DNA of 53,078 bases from Prevotellamassilia timonensis (GCF_021531665.1 NZ_JADYUH010000010.1:1-53078), one strand, 5' to 3'. Positions 34,399 through 44,422 are shown, counted from the stretch's first letter. Numbers and translations: made by a program. Notes: generated by a model from the letters alone, not told the origin.

Positions 34399-34534
34399 TA
34401 GCGGACAGCAATCATCTTCAAATTTGACCGCCGACTGCATTCTTTTGCACTCCTTGTTCCACATTATTCAATAGTTTACAGAACACCCCTTAACATATTT
34501 CTTTTAAAACCCGCACACTTTTGAGGGAAATGTG

Positions 34535-34542
34535 TATCTTTG
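34535..34542 (+). promoter_or_regulatory. Possible -7 element for spt
   Basis: TATCTTTG fits TAnnTTTG and lies 95 bases before the spt start. A TTTG lies only about 14 bases upstream, shorter than usual, so the -33 box is uncertain. Confidence 0.45.
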
Positions 34543-34629
34543 CAGCCGCAACAAAGAGTTTTGCCCCGTCTTCAATAGATAAACTCTTAAAACGGAGCGG
34601 GCAGCACCATCAAGTTAAACAACTAAAAT

Positions 34630-35817
34630 ATGGGCATTTTACAAGAAAGATTGGCCAAGTATACCCTGCCTCAGGAATATCAAGCAAAAGGTGTTTATCC
34701 TTATTTCCGCGCCATTGAAGGCAAGCAGGGCACTGAGGTCGAAATGGGAGGACATCACGTTCTCATGTTCGGTTCTAACGCCTACACCGGACTTCCCGGA
34801 GACGAACGCATCATTGAAGCAGGCATCAAAGCCATGAAGAAATATGGGTCCGGATGCGCCGGCTCACGCTTCCTCAACGGCACACTTGACCTCCACCTTC
34901 AACTCGAAAAAGAATTGGCGGCATTCGTCGGAAAAGAAGACGCTCTCTGCTATTCCACAGGTTTCACCGTGAACTCAGGTGTGATTTCCTGCCTCACGGG
35001 AAGAGAGGACTACATCATCTGCGATGACCGCGACCACGCCTCCATCGTGGACGGAAGAAGACTTTCATTCTCCACCTGCTTGAAATATAAGCACAACGAC
35101 ATGGCAGACTTGGAACGCCAACTGCAGAAATGTGCTCCGGAAGCGGTGAAACTGATTGTCGTGGACGGGGTCTTCTCCATGGAAGGCGACCTCGCCAACC
35201 TCCCGGAAATCGTGAGACTGAAACACAAATACAATGCGACCATCATGGTGGATGAGGCTCACGGCGTCGGCGTCTTCGGACGACAGGGCAGGGGAGTCTG
35301 CGACCATTTCGGACTGACGGAAGAGGTGGACCTCATCATGGGAACGTTCAGCAAGTCTCTCGCCTCCATCGGTGGATTCATTGCTGCCGACGAAAGCATC
35401 ATCAACTGGTTGCGCCACAATTCCCGCACCTACATTTTCTCCGCTTCCAACACTCCGGCAGCCACCGCTTGTGCGCTGGAGGCGCTTCACATCATTCAGG
35501 AAGAACCGGAACGAATTGAAGCGTTGTGGGAAGTGACACGCTATGCGTTGAAGCGTTTCCGTGAAGAGGGCTTTGAAATCGGTGACACGGAATCTCCCAT
35601 CATCCCGCTCTATGTGCGTGACACGGAAAAAACTTTCATCGCCACCGCAAGAGCCTTCGACGAAGGTGTCTTCATCAATCCGGTCATCCCGCCGGCTTGT
35701 GCTCCGCAAGACACACTGGTGCGAGTGGCACTCATGGCAACTCACACGAAAGAACAAGTGGACCGTGCCGTGGCATCGCTGGCAAAGGTGTTCCGCGAAT
35801 TGGGAATCATTGCTTGA
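34630..35817 (+). CDS. spt: Serine palmitoyltransferase-type alpha-oxoamine synthase
   Basis: The 395-residue PLP enzyme starts MGILQERLAKYTLPQEYQAK. Motifs: GSGCAGSRFLNGTLDLH, the Asp-containing IMVDEAHGVGVFG, and GTFSKSLASIGG, whose Lys carries the cofactor. It condenses an acyl-CoA with an amino acid; the N-terminus and overall sequence fit the serine palmitoyltransferase of Bacteroides/Porphyromonas/Prevotella, which starts sphingolipid synthesis. The related enzymes Kbl and BioF are alternatives, but the Bacteroidetes Spt-like opening argues against them. It is followed by a strong terminator, so it is probably a single-gene unit. Confidence 0.85.
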   Translation: MGILQERLAKYTLPQEYQAKGVYPYFRAIEGKQGTEVEMGGHHVLMFGSNAYTGLPGDERIIEAGIKAMKKYGSGCAGSRFLNGTLDLHLQLEKELAAFVGKEDALCYSTGFTVNSGVISCLTGREDYIICDDRDHASIVDGRRLSFSTCLKYKHNDMADLERQLQKCAPEAVKLIVVDGVFSMEGDLANLPEIVRLKHKYNATIMVDEAHGVGVFGRQGRGVCDHFGLTEEVDLIMGTFSKSLASIGGFIAADESIINWLRHNSRTYIFSASNTPAATACALEALHIIQEEPERIEALWEVTRYALKRFREEGFEIGDTESPIIPLYVRDTEKTFIATARAFDEGVFINPVIPPACAPQDTLVRVALMATHTKEQVDRAVASLAKVFRELGIIA

Positions 35818-35838
35818 GTTTCCTTCCCCTCCAACCAA

Positions 35839-35886
35839 AAAGAGTTGCCTCGCAGAAGAAAAATTTGCGTGGCAACTCTTTTTTTG
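35839..35886 (+). terminator. Rho-independent terminator of spt
   Basis: AAGAGTTGCC.. and ..GGCAACTCTT form a 10-bp stem with a ~20-base loop, followed by a run of T. Confidence 0.88.
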
Positions 35887-35896
35887 TAAAATTATT

Positions 35897-35926
35897 TTTG
35901 CGCAAAAGTGTTTTTTGCTACTTTTG
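35897..35926 (+). promoter_or_regulatory. Probable rho promoter
   Basis: TTTG at 35897-35900 and TACTTTTG at 35919-35926, 18 bases apart, close to the Bacteroidetes consensus. It leaves a ~360-base leader before rho. The leader (35927-36286) has no gene that I recognise and could serve Rho autoregulation. Confidence 0.55.
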
Positions 35927-36286
35927 CGCTTGCTATCACGGGCGTTCTCAAAAACGCAGTTTCATCGATGGCATTGTCCCTGCAGAAAATGATGTGATTC
36001 ATCTTTTTTTCGTAAAGGACTTTTGACGGGGTGTTTGTTTCCTTGTGGAATCCCCAAATTCGTCAACGGCGAATCTCCGCTCTTTTTCAACTTTATTTGG
36101 TGCGGACATTCCCAATGTAGATTTTCCTTCCTCTTTTTCTCATGTTCTTGTTTTCCAACAGTGCTCATGCTGGGTTTGACAAGATTGCATCAATGCAGTT
36201 TGCATGTTCGCCACACGTGAAGGTGTGCCGCCGGCAAGGAACTTCAGTGTGAGCATGAAAAAAAGACAGAGAAGAGGAGAATAGCA

Positions 36287-38254
36287 ATGAAAAATATGTC
36301 TAAAAACAATTCTGACAACACGGAACATGTGTTCAGCAAAGAACAGCTCCAATCCATGAAGCCTGAGAATCTTCATGCGGTGGCTGCAGCACTGGACTTA
36401 AACTCAAACGACTTTGAAGACGAAACGGCTTTGATCTATGCCATTCTTGACAAACAAGCCGACTTCCTGAAGAATCAAGTTGAAAAACAAAATTCTGCAA
36501 GCAAGGAAGAGCCGGCACCGGTGGTCAAAAGAAAAAGAGGGCGTCCCTCAAAGGCTGAAATCGCAGCACGAGAGGCTGCCGCCAAAAAACTCGCGGAAGA
36601 ATCGTTGGATTTCACCGGAGAAGTCGAAACCGGCATCAACACTGCTGATGCAGAACAACCAACAACGGGTGACACCAAGGTGGCTGACGAGACAGCCAAT
36701 GGCGTTGCGAACACAAGCGGTAGCAATGCAATCCTCGACATGGACGAGGTGAGAAAAACGTTGGAAAATGCGTCAGTGGAAATCCCGAAAGAAATCGTTG
36801 CAGCAGATAACGAAAACACTGTGGAAGTCCCTTCCGCAAAACCAATCATCTCTGCCAATCCCAACAACGAGGAAGATTTGGTGATTGTCAAAGACGTCGT
36901 ACCCATCTTCCAAGGAATGGAAATTCAGGAAACGGAATCCAAAGAAGAAGAATTTGTCCTGCCCGAAGAAGACGACTACATGTCACAGAAACCCAAATTC
37001 CGTCGCTTCAGAGATGACCCGGAGATGAACCCGCAGAAGGCGGTTGTGACGGAGAAAGTGACACCCCAACCTGCACCCCAACCTGCACCCCAACCTGCAC
37101 CTCAGCCCGTGAAGCCTCAGGTGACGCTCACTCCCGAGGACTATCTGATTACCGGGCGCGGCGTGCTGGAAATTGTGCAAGAAGGATATGGTTTCCTCCG
37201 CTCCTCAGACTATAATTATCTCGCTTCTCCTGATGACATTTATGTGGCACCGGCACAGATTCGCCAGTATGGTTTGAAGCAAGGAGACGTGGTGGAAGGT
37301 GTGGTGAAGATTCCTCGCGAAGATGACAAGTTCTATGTTCTCCACACCTTAGATCGAATCAACGGACAACTTCCCTTCGAAGTCAGAGACCGCATCGCTT
37401 TTGAGCATTTGACACCGCTTTTCCCTGAAGAGAAATTCAATCTCTGCAACGGAAAAGACGACAGTGTTTCATGCAGAGTCGTGGACCTCTTCACTCCCAT
37501 CGGCAAAGGACAACGTGCGCTCATCGTGGCACAGCCCAAGACGGGTAAGACCCTGCTGATGAAAGACATTGCCAACGCCATCGCACGCAACCACCCGAAC
37601 ACCTATCTCATGATGCTCCTCATCGACGAGCGTCCCGAGGAAGTCACCGACATGATGCGTACCGTGAAGGCAGAAGTGATTGCTTCCACCTTTGACGAAC
37701 CTGCCGCGCGCCACGTCAAAATCGCAGATATGGTGCTTCACAAAGCCAAACGCATGGTGGAATGCGGACACGATGTGGTCATTTTCTTGGATTCCATCAC
37801 TCGTCTGGCACGAGCCTACAACACCGTCGCACCCACCTCGGGCAAAATCCTCACCGGTGGTGTGGATGCCAACGCACTTCAAAAGCCAAAACGTTTCTTC
37901 GGTGCTGCCAGAAACATTGAGGGAGGTGGCTCACTCACCATCATTGCCACCGCGCTCATTGACACCGGCTCCAAAATGGACGAAGTCATCTTTGAAGAGT
38001 TCAAAGGTACGGGCAACATGGAACTCCAACTCGAACGCAGTCTCTCCAACAAACGAATCTTCCCCGCAGTCAACCTCACCGCATCTTCCACACGAAGAGA
38101 CGATTTGCTGCATGACGACGTCACACTGAAGAGAATGTGGGTGCTTCGAAACTACATCGCCGAGATGAACCCCGTCGAAGCCATGACCGAAATGAAGAAG
38201 CGCATCGAAAACACCAAAGACAACACCGAATTTCTCCTTTCCATGAACGGATAA
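36287..38254 (+). CDS. rho: Transcription termination factor Rho with N-terminal insert
   Basis: The 655-residue protein is far longer than the ~420 residues of E. coli Rho. The first ~280 residues are low-complexity and acidic, with a basic [11 protein letters not shown] (AT-hook-like GRP) motif and a run of PQPA repeats (about residues 263-280). The RNA-binding domain follows ([20 protein letters not shown]). The ATPase core has Walker [10 protein letters not shown], Walker [14 protein letters not shown] and the Q/R-loop region around [20 protein letters not shown]. Such inserts are usual in Bacteroidetes Rho. ATG at 36287 or 36296 are both possible. It ends transcripts by pulling RNA from the polymerase. 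Confidence 0.95.
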   Translation: MKNMSKNNSDNTEHVFSKEQLQSMKPENLHAVAAALDLNSNDFEDETALIYAILDKQADFLKNQVEKQNSASKEEPAPVVKRKRGRPSKAEIAAREAAAKKLAEESLDFTGEVETGINTADAEQPTTGDTKVADETANGVANTSGSNAILDMDEVRKTLENASVEIPKEIVAADNENTVEVPSAKPIISANPNNEEDLVIVKDVVPIFQGMEIQETESKEEEFVLPEEDDYMSQKPKFRRFRDDPEMNPQKAVVTEKVTPQPAPQPAPQPAPQPVKPQVTLTPEDYLITGRGVLEIVQEGYGFLRSSDYNYLASPDDIYVAPAQIRQYGLKQGDVVEGVVKIPREDDKFYVLHTLDRINGQLPFEVRDRIAFEHLTPLFPEEKFNLCNGKDDSVSCRVVDLFTPIGKGQRALIVAQPKTGKTLLMKDIANAIARNHPNTYLMMLLIDERPEEVTDMMRTVKAEVIASTFDEPAARHVKIADMVLHKAKRMVECGHDVVIFLDSITRLARAYNTVAPTSGKILTGGVDANALQKPKRFFGAARNIEGGGSLTIIATALIDTGSKMDEVIFEEFKGTGNMELQLERSLSNKRIFPAVNLTASSTRRDDLLHDDVTLKRMWVLRNYIAEMNPVEAMTEMKKRIENTKDNTEFLLSMNG

Positions 38255-38296
38255 ATGAGGCATACCGGGCTGCAAAGCCTGCATGACAAACAAAAA

Positions 38297-38344
38297 ATGA
38301 ATCCGGAATGAATTGTTTTGAAAAGATTCATTTCCGGATTCATT
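38297..38344 (+). terminator. Terminator of rho
   Basis: TGAATCCGGAATGAAT and ATTCATTTCCGGATTCA pair around a short loop, followed by TTGCTTTT. It ends about 90 bases after the rho stop. Confidence 0.75.
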
Positions 38345-38433
38345 GCTTTTCACTATTTTTGCCACATTCTGTGACGAAAACAAAGTCGCAAATCGTGAGT
38401 AACATCACATCACCTGCCCCGAACTAAACCTTA

Positions 38434-38595
38434 AGTAATCCTCAAAAAATAACCTGCATCATCTTTGAAAATCTTTTCGGTCCATATTTCCTCCCTCATC
38501 AGTCACATAGCTACGACTATGCTCCTTCTTCGGGTGAAAATCTGACCTCGAAAATGTCATTCAAATCTGACGCAACTTATTATTTTCATATTACT
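38434..38595. repeat. Family B miniature element, copy 3
   Basis: 162 bp, AGTAATCCTCAAAAAATAAC.. to ..ATTTTCATATTACT. It ends 16 bases before the start of the ROK kinase, so it separates that gene from any older promoter. Confidence 0.92.
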
Positions 38596-38611
38596 AAAAA
38601 CGAAAAATATC

Positions 38612-39589
38612 ATGGAAATCGAAACTGAAAAAAGCTTAGTAATCGGCTTAGACATGGGAGAAACCAATTCCGTGTTTGGCATTGTGGACCAGAGAGGTAA
38701 CATCAAATCTCAGACTGTCATCAGCTCCACAGCCTATCCTGATTTTGATGACTACGTCAAGGCTTCCGTGGACGCTCTGCAACCCGCCTTAGACGCAGTG
38801 GGAGGCATCGGAAACGTGAGAGCCATGGGCATCGGCGCCCCGAACTCCAACTACTATAACGGCTGCATCGAAAACGCAGCCAACCTCGTTTGGCCCGGCA
38901 TTGTTCCCGTGGCTGAAAAATTTCAAGAAGCACTCGGCATTCCCTGCCGCGTCACCAATGACGCCAATGCTGCCGCCATGGGTGAAATGACCTACGGCGT
39001 GGCTCGAGGCATGAAGAATTTCATCATGATTACACTCGGCACCGGTGTCGGCTCCGGCATTGTTTGTGACGGCAAGATTGTCTATGGCAGTGACGGATTC
39101 GCCGGCGAACTCGGACACGTCATCGTGGACAGAGGTGAGTCTGCCCGTGCTTGCGGCTGTGGCAGAAAGGGATGTCTGGAGACCTACACCTCCGCCACCG
39201 GTGTGGCTCGCACTGCTCGTGAAATTCTGCAAAAGAACACCGCAGACAGTTTGCTGCGCGAACTCGACCCGGAGAAAATCACTTCCTTCGACGTGTTCCA
39301 AGCAGCCGAAAAAGGCGATGCCCTGGCATTGGAAATCTTTGACTTCACCGGCACCGTGCTGGGACGCGCTTGTGCAGACTTCACAGCCTTCAACTCCCCT
39401 GAAGCATTCGTCTTCTTCGGCGGACTGACCAAAGCCGGTGACTACCTCATGAAGCCTCTTCGCAAAGCCTTTGACGAGAACGTGCTGAGAAACTACAGAG
39501 GTAAGGTGAAACTCCTCATCTCTTCTCTCAACGGTTCTGAAGCCGCCGTGCTCGGTGCGAGCGCGCTGGGCTGGGAAGAAAGCCTCTGA
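38612..39589 (+). CDS. ROK-family sugar kinase, probable glucokinase
   Basis: The 325-residue protein has the ATP-binding strand VIGLDMGETNSVFGIVD, the sugar-binding NDANAAAMGEMTYGVARGMKN, GTGVGSGIVCDGKIVYGSDG, GELGHVIVDRGES and the ROK zinc motif CGCGRKGCLETY. These are complete. It phosphorylates glucose or a related hexose with ATP; several Bacteroides homologues are glucokinases, but ROK substrates cannot be read with certainty. The family B element immediately upstream may affect expression. A terminator follows at 39636. Confidence 0.88.
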   Translation: MEIETEKSLVIGLDMGETNSVFGIVDQRGNIKSQTVISSTAYPDFDDYVKASVDALQPALDAVGGIGNVRAMGIGAPNSNYYNGCIENAANLVWPGIVPVAEKFQEALGIPCRVTNDANAAAMGEMTYGVARGMKNFIMITLGTGVGSGIVCDGKIVYGSDGFAGELGHVIVDRGESARACGCGRKGCLETYTSATGVARTAREILQKNTADSLLRELDPEKITSFDVFQAAEKGDALALEIFDFTGTVLGRACADFTAFNSPEAFVFFGGLTKAGDYLMKPLRKAFDENVLRNYRGKVKLLISSLNGSEAAVLGASALGWEESL

Positions 39590-39635
39590 TTCAGTCTCGG
39601 ATTTTCCATTTTTCAACACGAAATCTCTTTTTCTC

Positions 39636-39669
39636 AGCAATGCCCGTTTTCAAGCGGGCATTGCTTTTG
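39636..39669 (+). terminator. Terminator of the ROK kinase gene
   Basis: AGCAATGCCCG, TTTTCAA, GCGGGCATTGCTTTT: an 11-bp stem (one G-T type mismatch at the loop edge) and a short T-run. Confidence 0.85.
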
Positions 39670-39755
39670 CTGTGCTTATGAGCGGTTGCCAAATAAAGGT
39701 GTTTAAACACAAAGAAAAGAGAGAAAACAAACATCGCTCTTTCCGCATTTATTTG

Positions 39756-39763
39756 TAATTTTG
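39756..39763 (+). promoter_or_regulatory. Possible -7 element for dnaN
   Basis: TAATTTTG lies 61 bases before dnaN and fits TAnnTTTG. I see no clear -33 TTTG at the right distance. Confidence 0.45.
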
Positions 39764-39824
39764 CGCCGTATGTGAATACCCTCTAATACAAGAATAAAAC
39801 AAATACTAAAAATACATCACACTT

Positions 39825-40952
39825 ATGAGATTCGTAATTCCAAGTTCGCTTCTGTCTGCACACCTGCAAACCATCGGACGTGTCATCGTTCAAAAGAACA
39901 CGCTTCCCATCTTGGACTGCTTCAAGTTTGAAACCTCCGGTCTTCAATTGACCATCACTGCTTCCGACAGTGACTCTACCATGGTCACCGTTTTGCCCAT
40001 GGAAGAATGTGATGCCGACATCAGCTTTGCAGTGAACGCCAAGACCTTGCAGGATGCCATCAAAGAACTTCCCGAACAACCCCTTGAGTTCTACGTGCAC
40101 GGCGAAACGCTTGAGGTGACCATCTGCTACCAGAACGGGCAATATAAAATCATGGGGCAGGACGCACTTGACTATCCTGTGCCTGCTGAAAACGATGAGG
40201 AAACTGTCAAACTCACCGTGCCTGCCGAACAATTGCTCTCAGGACTGAGCCGTGCCATGGTGGCAGCTGCCAACGATGTGTTGCGCCCGCAACTCAACAC
40301 GGTTTGCTTTGACTTGAAAGGAAACGACCTCTCTTTGGTTTCCAGCAATGGAAATCAGTTGGCTTTGACCACCATCAAGGGTGTCAACACGGAAGGAAAA
40401 GAAGGCACTTTCTTGCTCGCCACACGCATCGCAGGGCTCCTGCGCGGCATGCTCGCTAAACAAAATGAAGATGTGACCTTTGAACTGGGAAGTCGCGGAG
40501 CTGTTTTCTCTACCAGCGAATACCGTCTGACCTGCCGACTGATTGAAGGACGCTATCCGAACTATCGCAGCGTGATTCCTCACGACAACTCCAATGTGGT
40601 CAAGGTTGATCGTGCCGGATTCATCAGCATGCTTCGTCGCATCCTCGTCTTTGCAAATCCCGGCATCGTGCTCGTCAAACTCGCGCTGCAACAAGGCTCT
40701 CTCCAAGTGTCCACTCAATATGTGGACTTCGGACGCTCTGCTGAAGAAACCATGTTGTGTGATTACACCGGAAACCCGATGCACATAGCCTTCAAAGGAA
40801 ACACTTTGCTTGACCTCGTGCAACACATTGACGGAGACGAACTGAGCCTCAGCCTCTCTGACCCGAGCAGAGCCGGAGTCATCATGCCCGTTGAGCAAAA
40901 GGAGGGAGAAGAAGTGCTGATGCTTCTCATGCCTTCTGTATTTAACGGATAA
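39825..40952 (+). CDS. dnaN: DNA polymerase III beta sliding clamp
   Basis: The 375-residue protein starts MRFVIPSSLLSAHLQTIGRV and has three similar domains. Landmarks are VIVQKNTLPILDCFKFE, EGRYPNYRSVIP near the domain 2/3 border, and the end VLMLLMPSVFNG, close to the usual ..LMPMRL C-terminus region. It encircles DNA and tethers the polymerase. It is not next to dnaA here, which is common in Bacteroidetes. An exonuclease follows in the same direction. Confidence 0.96.
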   Translation: MRFVIPSSLLSAHLQTIGRVIVQKNTLPILDCFKFETSGLQLTITASDSDSTMVTVLPMEECDADISFAVNAKTLQDAIKELPEQPLEFYVHGETLEVTICYQNGQYKIMGQDALDYPVPAENDEETVKLTVPAEQLLSGLSRAMVAAANDVLRPQLNTVCFDLKGNDLSLVSSNGNQLALTTIKGVNTEGKEGTFLLATRIAGLLRGMLAKQNEDVTFELGSRGAVFSTSEYRLTCRLIEGRYPNYRSVIPHDNSNVVKVDRAGFISMLRRILVFANPGIVLVKLALQQGSLQVSTQYVDFGRSAEETMLCDYTGNPMHIAFKGNTLLDLVQHIDGDELSLSLSDPSRAGVIMPVEQKEGEEVLMLLMPSVFNG

Positions 40953-40960
40953 ACGTTCTT

Positions 40961-41043
40961 GACGGAAGCATAGAACTTCTGTTTGAAGCATAGGGCCTTC
41001 CAGACTGAAACATGGAATGTTCCTGTGTGAAACGTAGTCTTTC
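40961..41043. repeat. Four degenerate ~20-23-bp units after dnaN
   Basis: Units of the form GAAGCATAGAACTTCT, GAAGCATAGGGCCTTC, GAAACATGGAATGTTC and GAAACGTAGTCTTTC follow one another between dnaN and the exonuclease gene. The pattern is GAARCRTRG, 3-4 bases, KTTC. Weak but ordered. Confidence 0.55.
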
Positions 41044-41098
41044 TTTCTATATTTCCTTCCTTTAAAACATACTCTTCATTCGTCAAAAGGTTGTTCCC

Positions 41099-41860
41099 AT
41101 GAAACTTGAAAAACCTCTTTTGTTCTTTGACATTGAAGCCACCGGTTTGAACGTGGCTTCTGACAGAATTGTGGAACTCTCCTACATCGTTGTCCATCCG
41201 GACGGCAGAGAGGAGGTGACAACGGAACGTTTCAATCCGGGCATTCCCATCTCCGCGGAAGCTTCTGCAGTCAATGGCATCAAAGACGAAGACGTGAAAG
41301 ACTGTCCTCGCTTCAAAGAAAGAGCCAAGGAATTGGCTGACTTGTTTGCCCAATGTGACATCGCCGGATTCAACTCCGACCGCTTTGATGTGCCCATGTT
41401 GGTGGAGGAGTTCATTCGTGCCGGAGTGGACTTCAATCCCGAAGCATGCAGATTCATTGATGTCATGGGAATCTATCACAAGATGGAGAAGCGTGACCTT
41501 TCTGCCGCTTGCAAGTTCTACCTCGGAAGAGACCTCAAAGATGCCCACACCGCGGAGGCTGACACAATCGCCACAAAGGACATCTTTTTTGCCCAACTCG
41601 AACGCTACAAAGACACCCTGAAAGAAGACGTGGACTTCCTCGCTTCTTTCTCACGACGACAAAACAACGTGGACCTTGCCGGAAGAATCGTGAGAGATGA
41701 GCAGGGGAACGAGGTGATTAACTTCGGAAAACACAAAGGGCGCAAAGTGGTTGACGTGCTTCGAAGTGAGCCGAGTTACTTCTCTTGGATCATGCGCGGA
41801 GATTTCGCACAGAACACCAAACAGGCTTTCATGCGCATCAAACTGAGAGAAGGCATTTAG
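41099..41860 (+). CDS. 3'-5' exonuclease of the DnaQ (DEDDh) type
   Basis: The 253-residue protein starts MKLEKPLLFFDIEATGLNVA. FDIEATG is motif Exo I, GFNSDRFDVPMLVEE motif II, and HTAEADTIATKDIF motif III with its His. The C-terminal ~80 residues add a domain with NFGKHKGRKVVDVLRSEPSYFSWIM, found in many Bacteroidetes homologues. It probably proofreads or trims DNA; it may be the epsilon subunit of DNA polymerase III in this group. The final TAG overlaps the first two bases of a family B element, so the insertion touches the stop. Confidence 0.88.
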   Translation: MKLEKPLLFFDIEATGLNVASDRIVELSYIVVHPDGREEVTTERFNPGIPISAEASAVNGIKDEDVKDCPRFKERAKELADLFAQCDIAGFNSDRFDVPMLVEEFIRAGVDFNPEACRFIDVMGIYHKMEKRDLSAACKFYLGRDLKDAHTAEADTIATKDIFFAQLERYKDTLKEDVDFLASFSRRQNNVDLAGRIVRDEQGNEVINFGKHKGRKVVDVLRSEPSYFSWIMRGDFAQNTKQAFMRIKLREGI

Positions 41861-42020
41861 TAATCCTCAAAAAATCACCTGCATCATCTTTGAAAATCTT
41901 TCCGGTCCATATTTCCTCCCTCATCAGTCATATAACTACGGCTATTCTCTTTCTTCGGGTGAAAATCTGACCTCGAAAATGTCATTCAAATCTGACGCAA
42001 CTTATTATTTTCATATTACT
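41859..42020. repeat. Family B miniature element, copy 4
   Basis: 162 bp, AGTAATCCTCAAAAAATCAC.. to ..ATTTTCATATTACT. Its first bases are part of the exonuclease stop codon. Confidence 0.92.
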
Positions 42021-42057
42021 TAGTGGTGTGTGTTTCACTCACCTAATATATACTTAA

Positions 42058-42248
42058 GGGGTGTTCTATAAATTACGGGATAAGGAAGGTTCAAAAGAAA
42101 GTGCTTACGTTTTGGTTGCTTTTCGTTTCTTAGCGCGCCCTTTTGTAAGTTTCGTCAGTCGCATAGCCCGCTATGCTCCTTCCTCAACTGACAAAAGTTC
42201 ATCTCTAAGAAATCAAAAATCAACTCAACCTAATTTTTAGAACACCCC
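42058..42248. repeat. Family A miniature element, 191-bp long form
   Basis: Ends GGGGTGTTCTATAAATTACG.. and ..TAATTTTTAGAACACCCC. Target duplication TTAA at 42054-42057 and 42249-42252. The centre has GTCGCATAGCCCGCTATGC and two halves of a long hairpin (TTTCTTAGCGCGCCCTTTTG). There is no open frame of note. Confidence 0.92.
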
Positions 42249-42296
42249 TTAAGAGTTCTCCCTTCATTCACTCACACCAAAATCTGCGGTTTCAGC

Positions 42297-43520
42297 GTGA
42301 AAAATAATTCCCTACAAGGCAAACACATTGTTTTAGGTATCACCGGCAGTATTGCCGCCTATAAAGCCTGCTCCCTCATTCGCCTCTTGGTGAAAGACGG
42401 AGCAGACGTGCAGGTGGTCATCACGCCTGCCGGAAAGGAATTCATCACTCCGGTCACACTCTCTGCGCTGACTCATCATCCCGTCATCTCCGAGTTCTTT
42501 TCCGGAAGAGATGGCAGCTGGCATAGTCACGTGGATCTCGGGCTCTGGGCAGACGCCATGCTGATTGCTCCCGCCACCGCATCTTCCATTGGGAAAATGG
42601 CACACGGCATTGCGGACAACATGCTCATCACGACCTATCTTTCCATGAAGGCTCCGGTGTTCATTGCTCCTGCCATGGACTTGGACATGTTCCGACATCC
42701 TGCGACCACCCAAAACCTTGAAACACTGAAGTCACGTGGAAACATCATCCTCGAGCCGGCTTCGGGCGAACTTGCCAGCGGTCTGGTCGGAAAAGGAAGG
42801 ATGGACGAGCCGGAAAACATTCACCGCGCACTCGCCCTTTTCTTTGAAACCAAAGAGAAGAAAAGCCTCAAAGGAAAGAAAGTTTTGATTACGGCTGGTC
42901 CGACCTACGAAAAGTTGGATGCTGTTCGCTTCATCGGTAATTTCTCTTCCGGAAAGATGGGCTATGCTTTGGCAGAGGTTTGTGCGGAACGAGGCGCTAC
43001 GGTGGAACTGGTCAGCGGACCGGTGTCGCTGAAAGCACAGCATCCCTCCATTCACGTCACTTCCGTCGTTTCTGCCGCAGAGATGTTTGAAGCCTCCGCC
43101 CGTTTGTTTGAGGATTCAGACGCCGCCATCCTTTGTGCCGCCGTGGCAGACTTCACCCCCGAAACCTGTGCAGACCACAAAATCAAACGCGAAGGGAGTG
43201 GGGGAATGACGCTGCAACTCGTGCCAACCAAGGACATTGCGGCTGAACTCGGAAAACGAAAGAAAAACTCCCAACTCCTGGTGGGCTTTGCACTGGAAAC
43301 AGACCACGAGTTGCAAAATGCCGAAGGCAAATTGGAACGCAAAAATCTCGACATGATTGCGCTCAACTCTCTGCGAGACAAAGGCGCCGGCTTCGGAACG
43401 GACACCAACAAGGTGACGCTCATTGAACGAAACGGAGAAACCACCTCGCTGCCGCTTCTTTCCAAACGTGAAACGGCGGAAGCCATCATTGATAGAATGT
43501 CAAATTTACTTCCATGCTGA
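42297..43520 (+). CDS. coaBC: Bifunctional phosphopantothenoylcysteine decarboxylase / phosphopantothenate-cysteine ligase
   Basis: The 407-residue protein starts at GTG 42297 (MKNNSLQGKHIVLGITGSIA). The N-terminal CoaC flavoprotein half (to about residue 185) has GITGSIAAYKA, the catalytic His in WHSHVDL and ATASSIGKMAHGIADN. The CoaB half has GKKVLITAGPTYEKLDAVRFIGNFSSGKMG and the KIKREG segment. It makes phosphopantetheine for CoA. It overlaps the next gene by seven bases. It belongs to a plus-strand run dnaN, exonuclease, coaBC, DUF4835, recN that families A and B have interrupted. Confidence 0.94.
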   Translation: MKNNSLQGKHIVLGITGSIAAYKACSLIRLLVKDGADVQVVITPAGKEFITPVTLSALTHHPVISEFFSGRDGSWHSHVDLGLWADAMLIAPATASSIGKMAHGIADNMLITTYLSMKAPVFIAPAMDLDMFRHPATTQNLETLKSRGNIILEPASGELASGLVGKGRMDEPENIHRALALFFETKEKKSLKGKKVLITAGPTYEKLDAVRFIGNFSSGKMGYALAEVCAERGATVELVSGPVSLKAQHPSIHVTSVVSAAEMFEASARLFEDSDAAILCAAVADFTPETCADHKIKREGSGGMTLQLVPTKDIAAELGKRKKNSQLLVGFALETDHELQNAEGKLERKNLDMIALNSLRDKGAGFGTDTNKVTLIERNGETTSLPLLSKRETAEAIIDRMSNLLPC

Positions 43521-44422
43521 GAAAACTGTTTTTGACCACTCTGCTCCTCGCTTTCTTCAGTGTCTTTGTTTCAGAGGCACAGGAGTTGGACGCCCGAGTG
43601 AACATCAATCACTCGCAGGTGCAGGGAACGAGTACTTCCGTCTTTGAGAACTTGAAAACCACCTTGGAACAGTTTCTCAACGAGCGCAGTTGGACGGACA
43701 TGCAATTCAAGAATGGAGAACGCATCAACTGTAATTTCAACATCACGGTGAACAAATATTCTCCTGCCGAGAACTCTTTTGACGCCACGCTGTTGGTGCA
43801 GGGAACGCGACCCGTCTATGGCTCCAACTATACCACCACCTTCTTTTCCTTCAACGACACGCGCTTCACTTTCAACTTTCAGGAATATGACCAGATTGAG
43901 TTCCGCACCGACCAAATCGAAAACAATTTGACAGCGGTGCTGGCATACTACGTCTATCTTCTCATTGGCATGGACATGGATGCCATGGCGGAACTCGGCG
44001 GGACGGAATACCTGCAAATCGCACAGACCATCGTCAACAACGCCCAGAGTTTGCAGGCAAAAGGGTGGAAAGCGTTTGAAGATTCCAAAAACCGTTATTC
44101 CATCATCACCGACATGCTTGACGGAGGCATGGAACCCTTCCGAAAAATGCAGTATGTCTATCACCGACAAGGCTTAGACGTCATGGCTGAAAACGTCGAG
44201 AGAGGACGCGCCGGAATCACTGCAGCCATGGAACTGCTGAAAGAAGCCAACACCAACAAATCAATGAGCATGCTGCCGCAAATCTTCACGGAGTATAAGC
44301 GGGACGAACTTGTCAACATCTACAAAGGACACGGCACGTCCAAAGAGAAAGAAGACGTGGCAAACGTGCTCGGAAAAATCAATGCTTCACAGAACTCCTA
44401 CTGGAGACAAATCAAACAATAG
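43514..44422 (+). CDS. DUF4835 family secreted protein
   Basis: The 302-residue protein has a signal peptide (MLRKLFLTTLLLAFFSVFVS, then EAQE). The mature part starts LDARVNINHSQVQGT, the conserved opening of DUF4835, and includes FSFNDTRFTFNFQEYDQIEF and YHRQGLDVMAEN. Function is unknown; the gene regularly lies between coaBC and recN in Bacteroidales, as here. It overlaps coaBC by seven bases, so translation is probably coupled. Confidence 0.88.
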   Translation: MLRKLFLTTLLLAFFSVFVSEAQELDARVNINHSQVQGTSTSVFENLKTTLEQFLNERSWTDMQFKNGERINCNFNITVNKYSPAENSFDATLLVQGTRPVYGSNYTTTFFSFNDTRFTFNFQEYDQIEFRTDQIENNLTAVLAYYVYLLIGMDMDAMAELGGTEYLQIAQTIVNNAQSLQAKGWKAFEDSKNRYSIITDMLDGGMEPFRKMQYVYHRQGLDVMAENVERGRAGITAAMELLKEANTNKSMSMLPQIFTEYKRDELVNIYKGHGTSKEKEDVANVLGKINASQNSYWRQIKQ

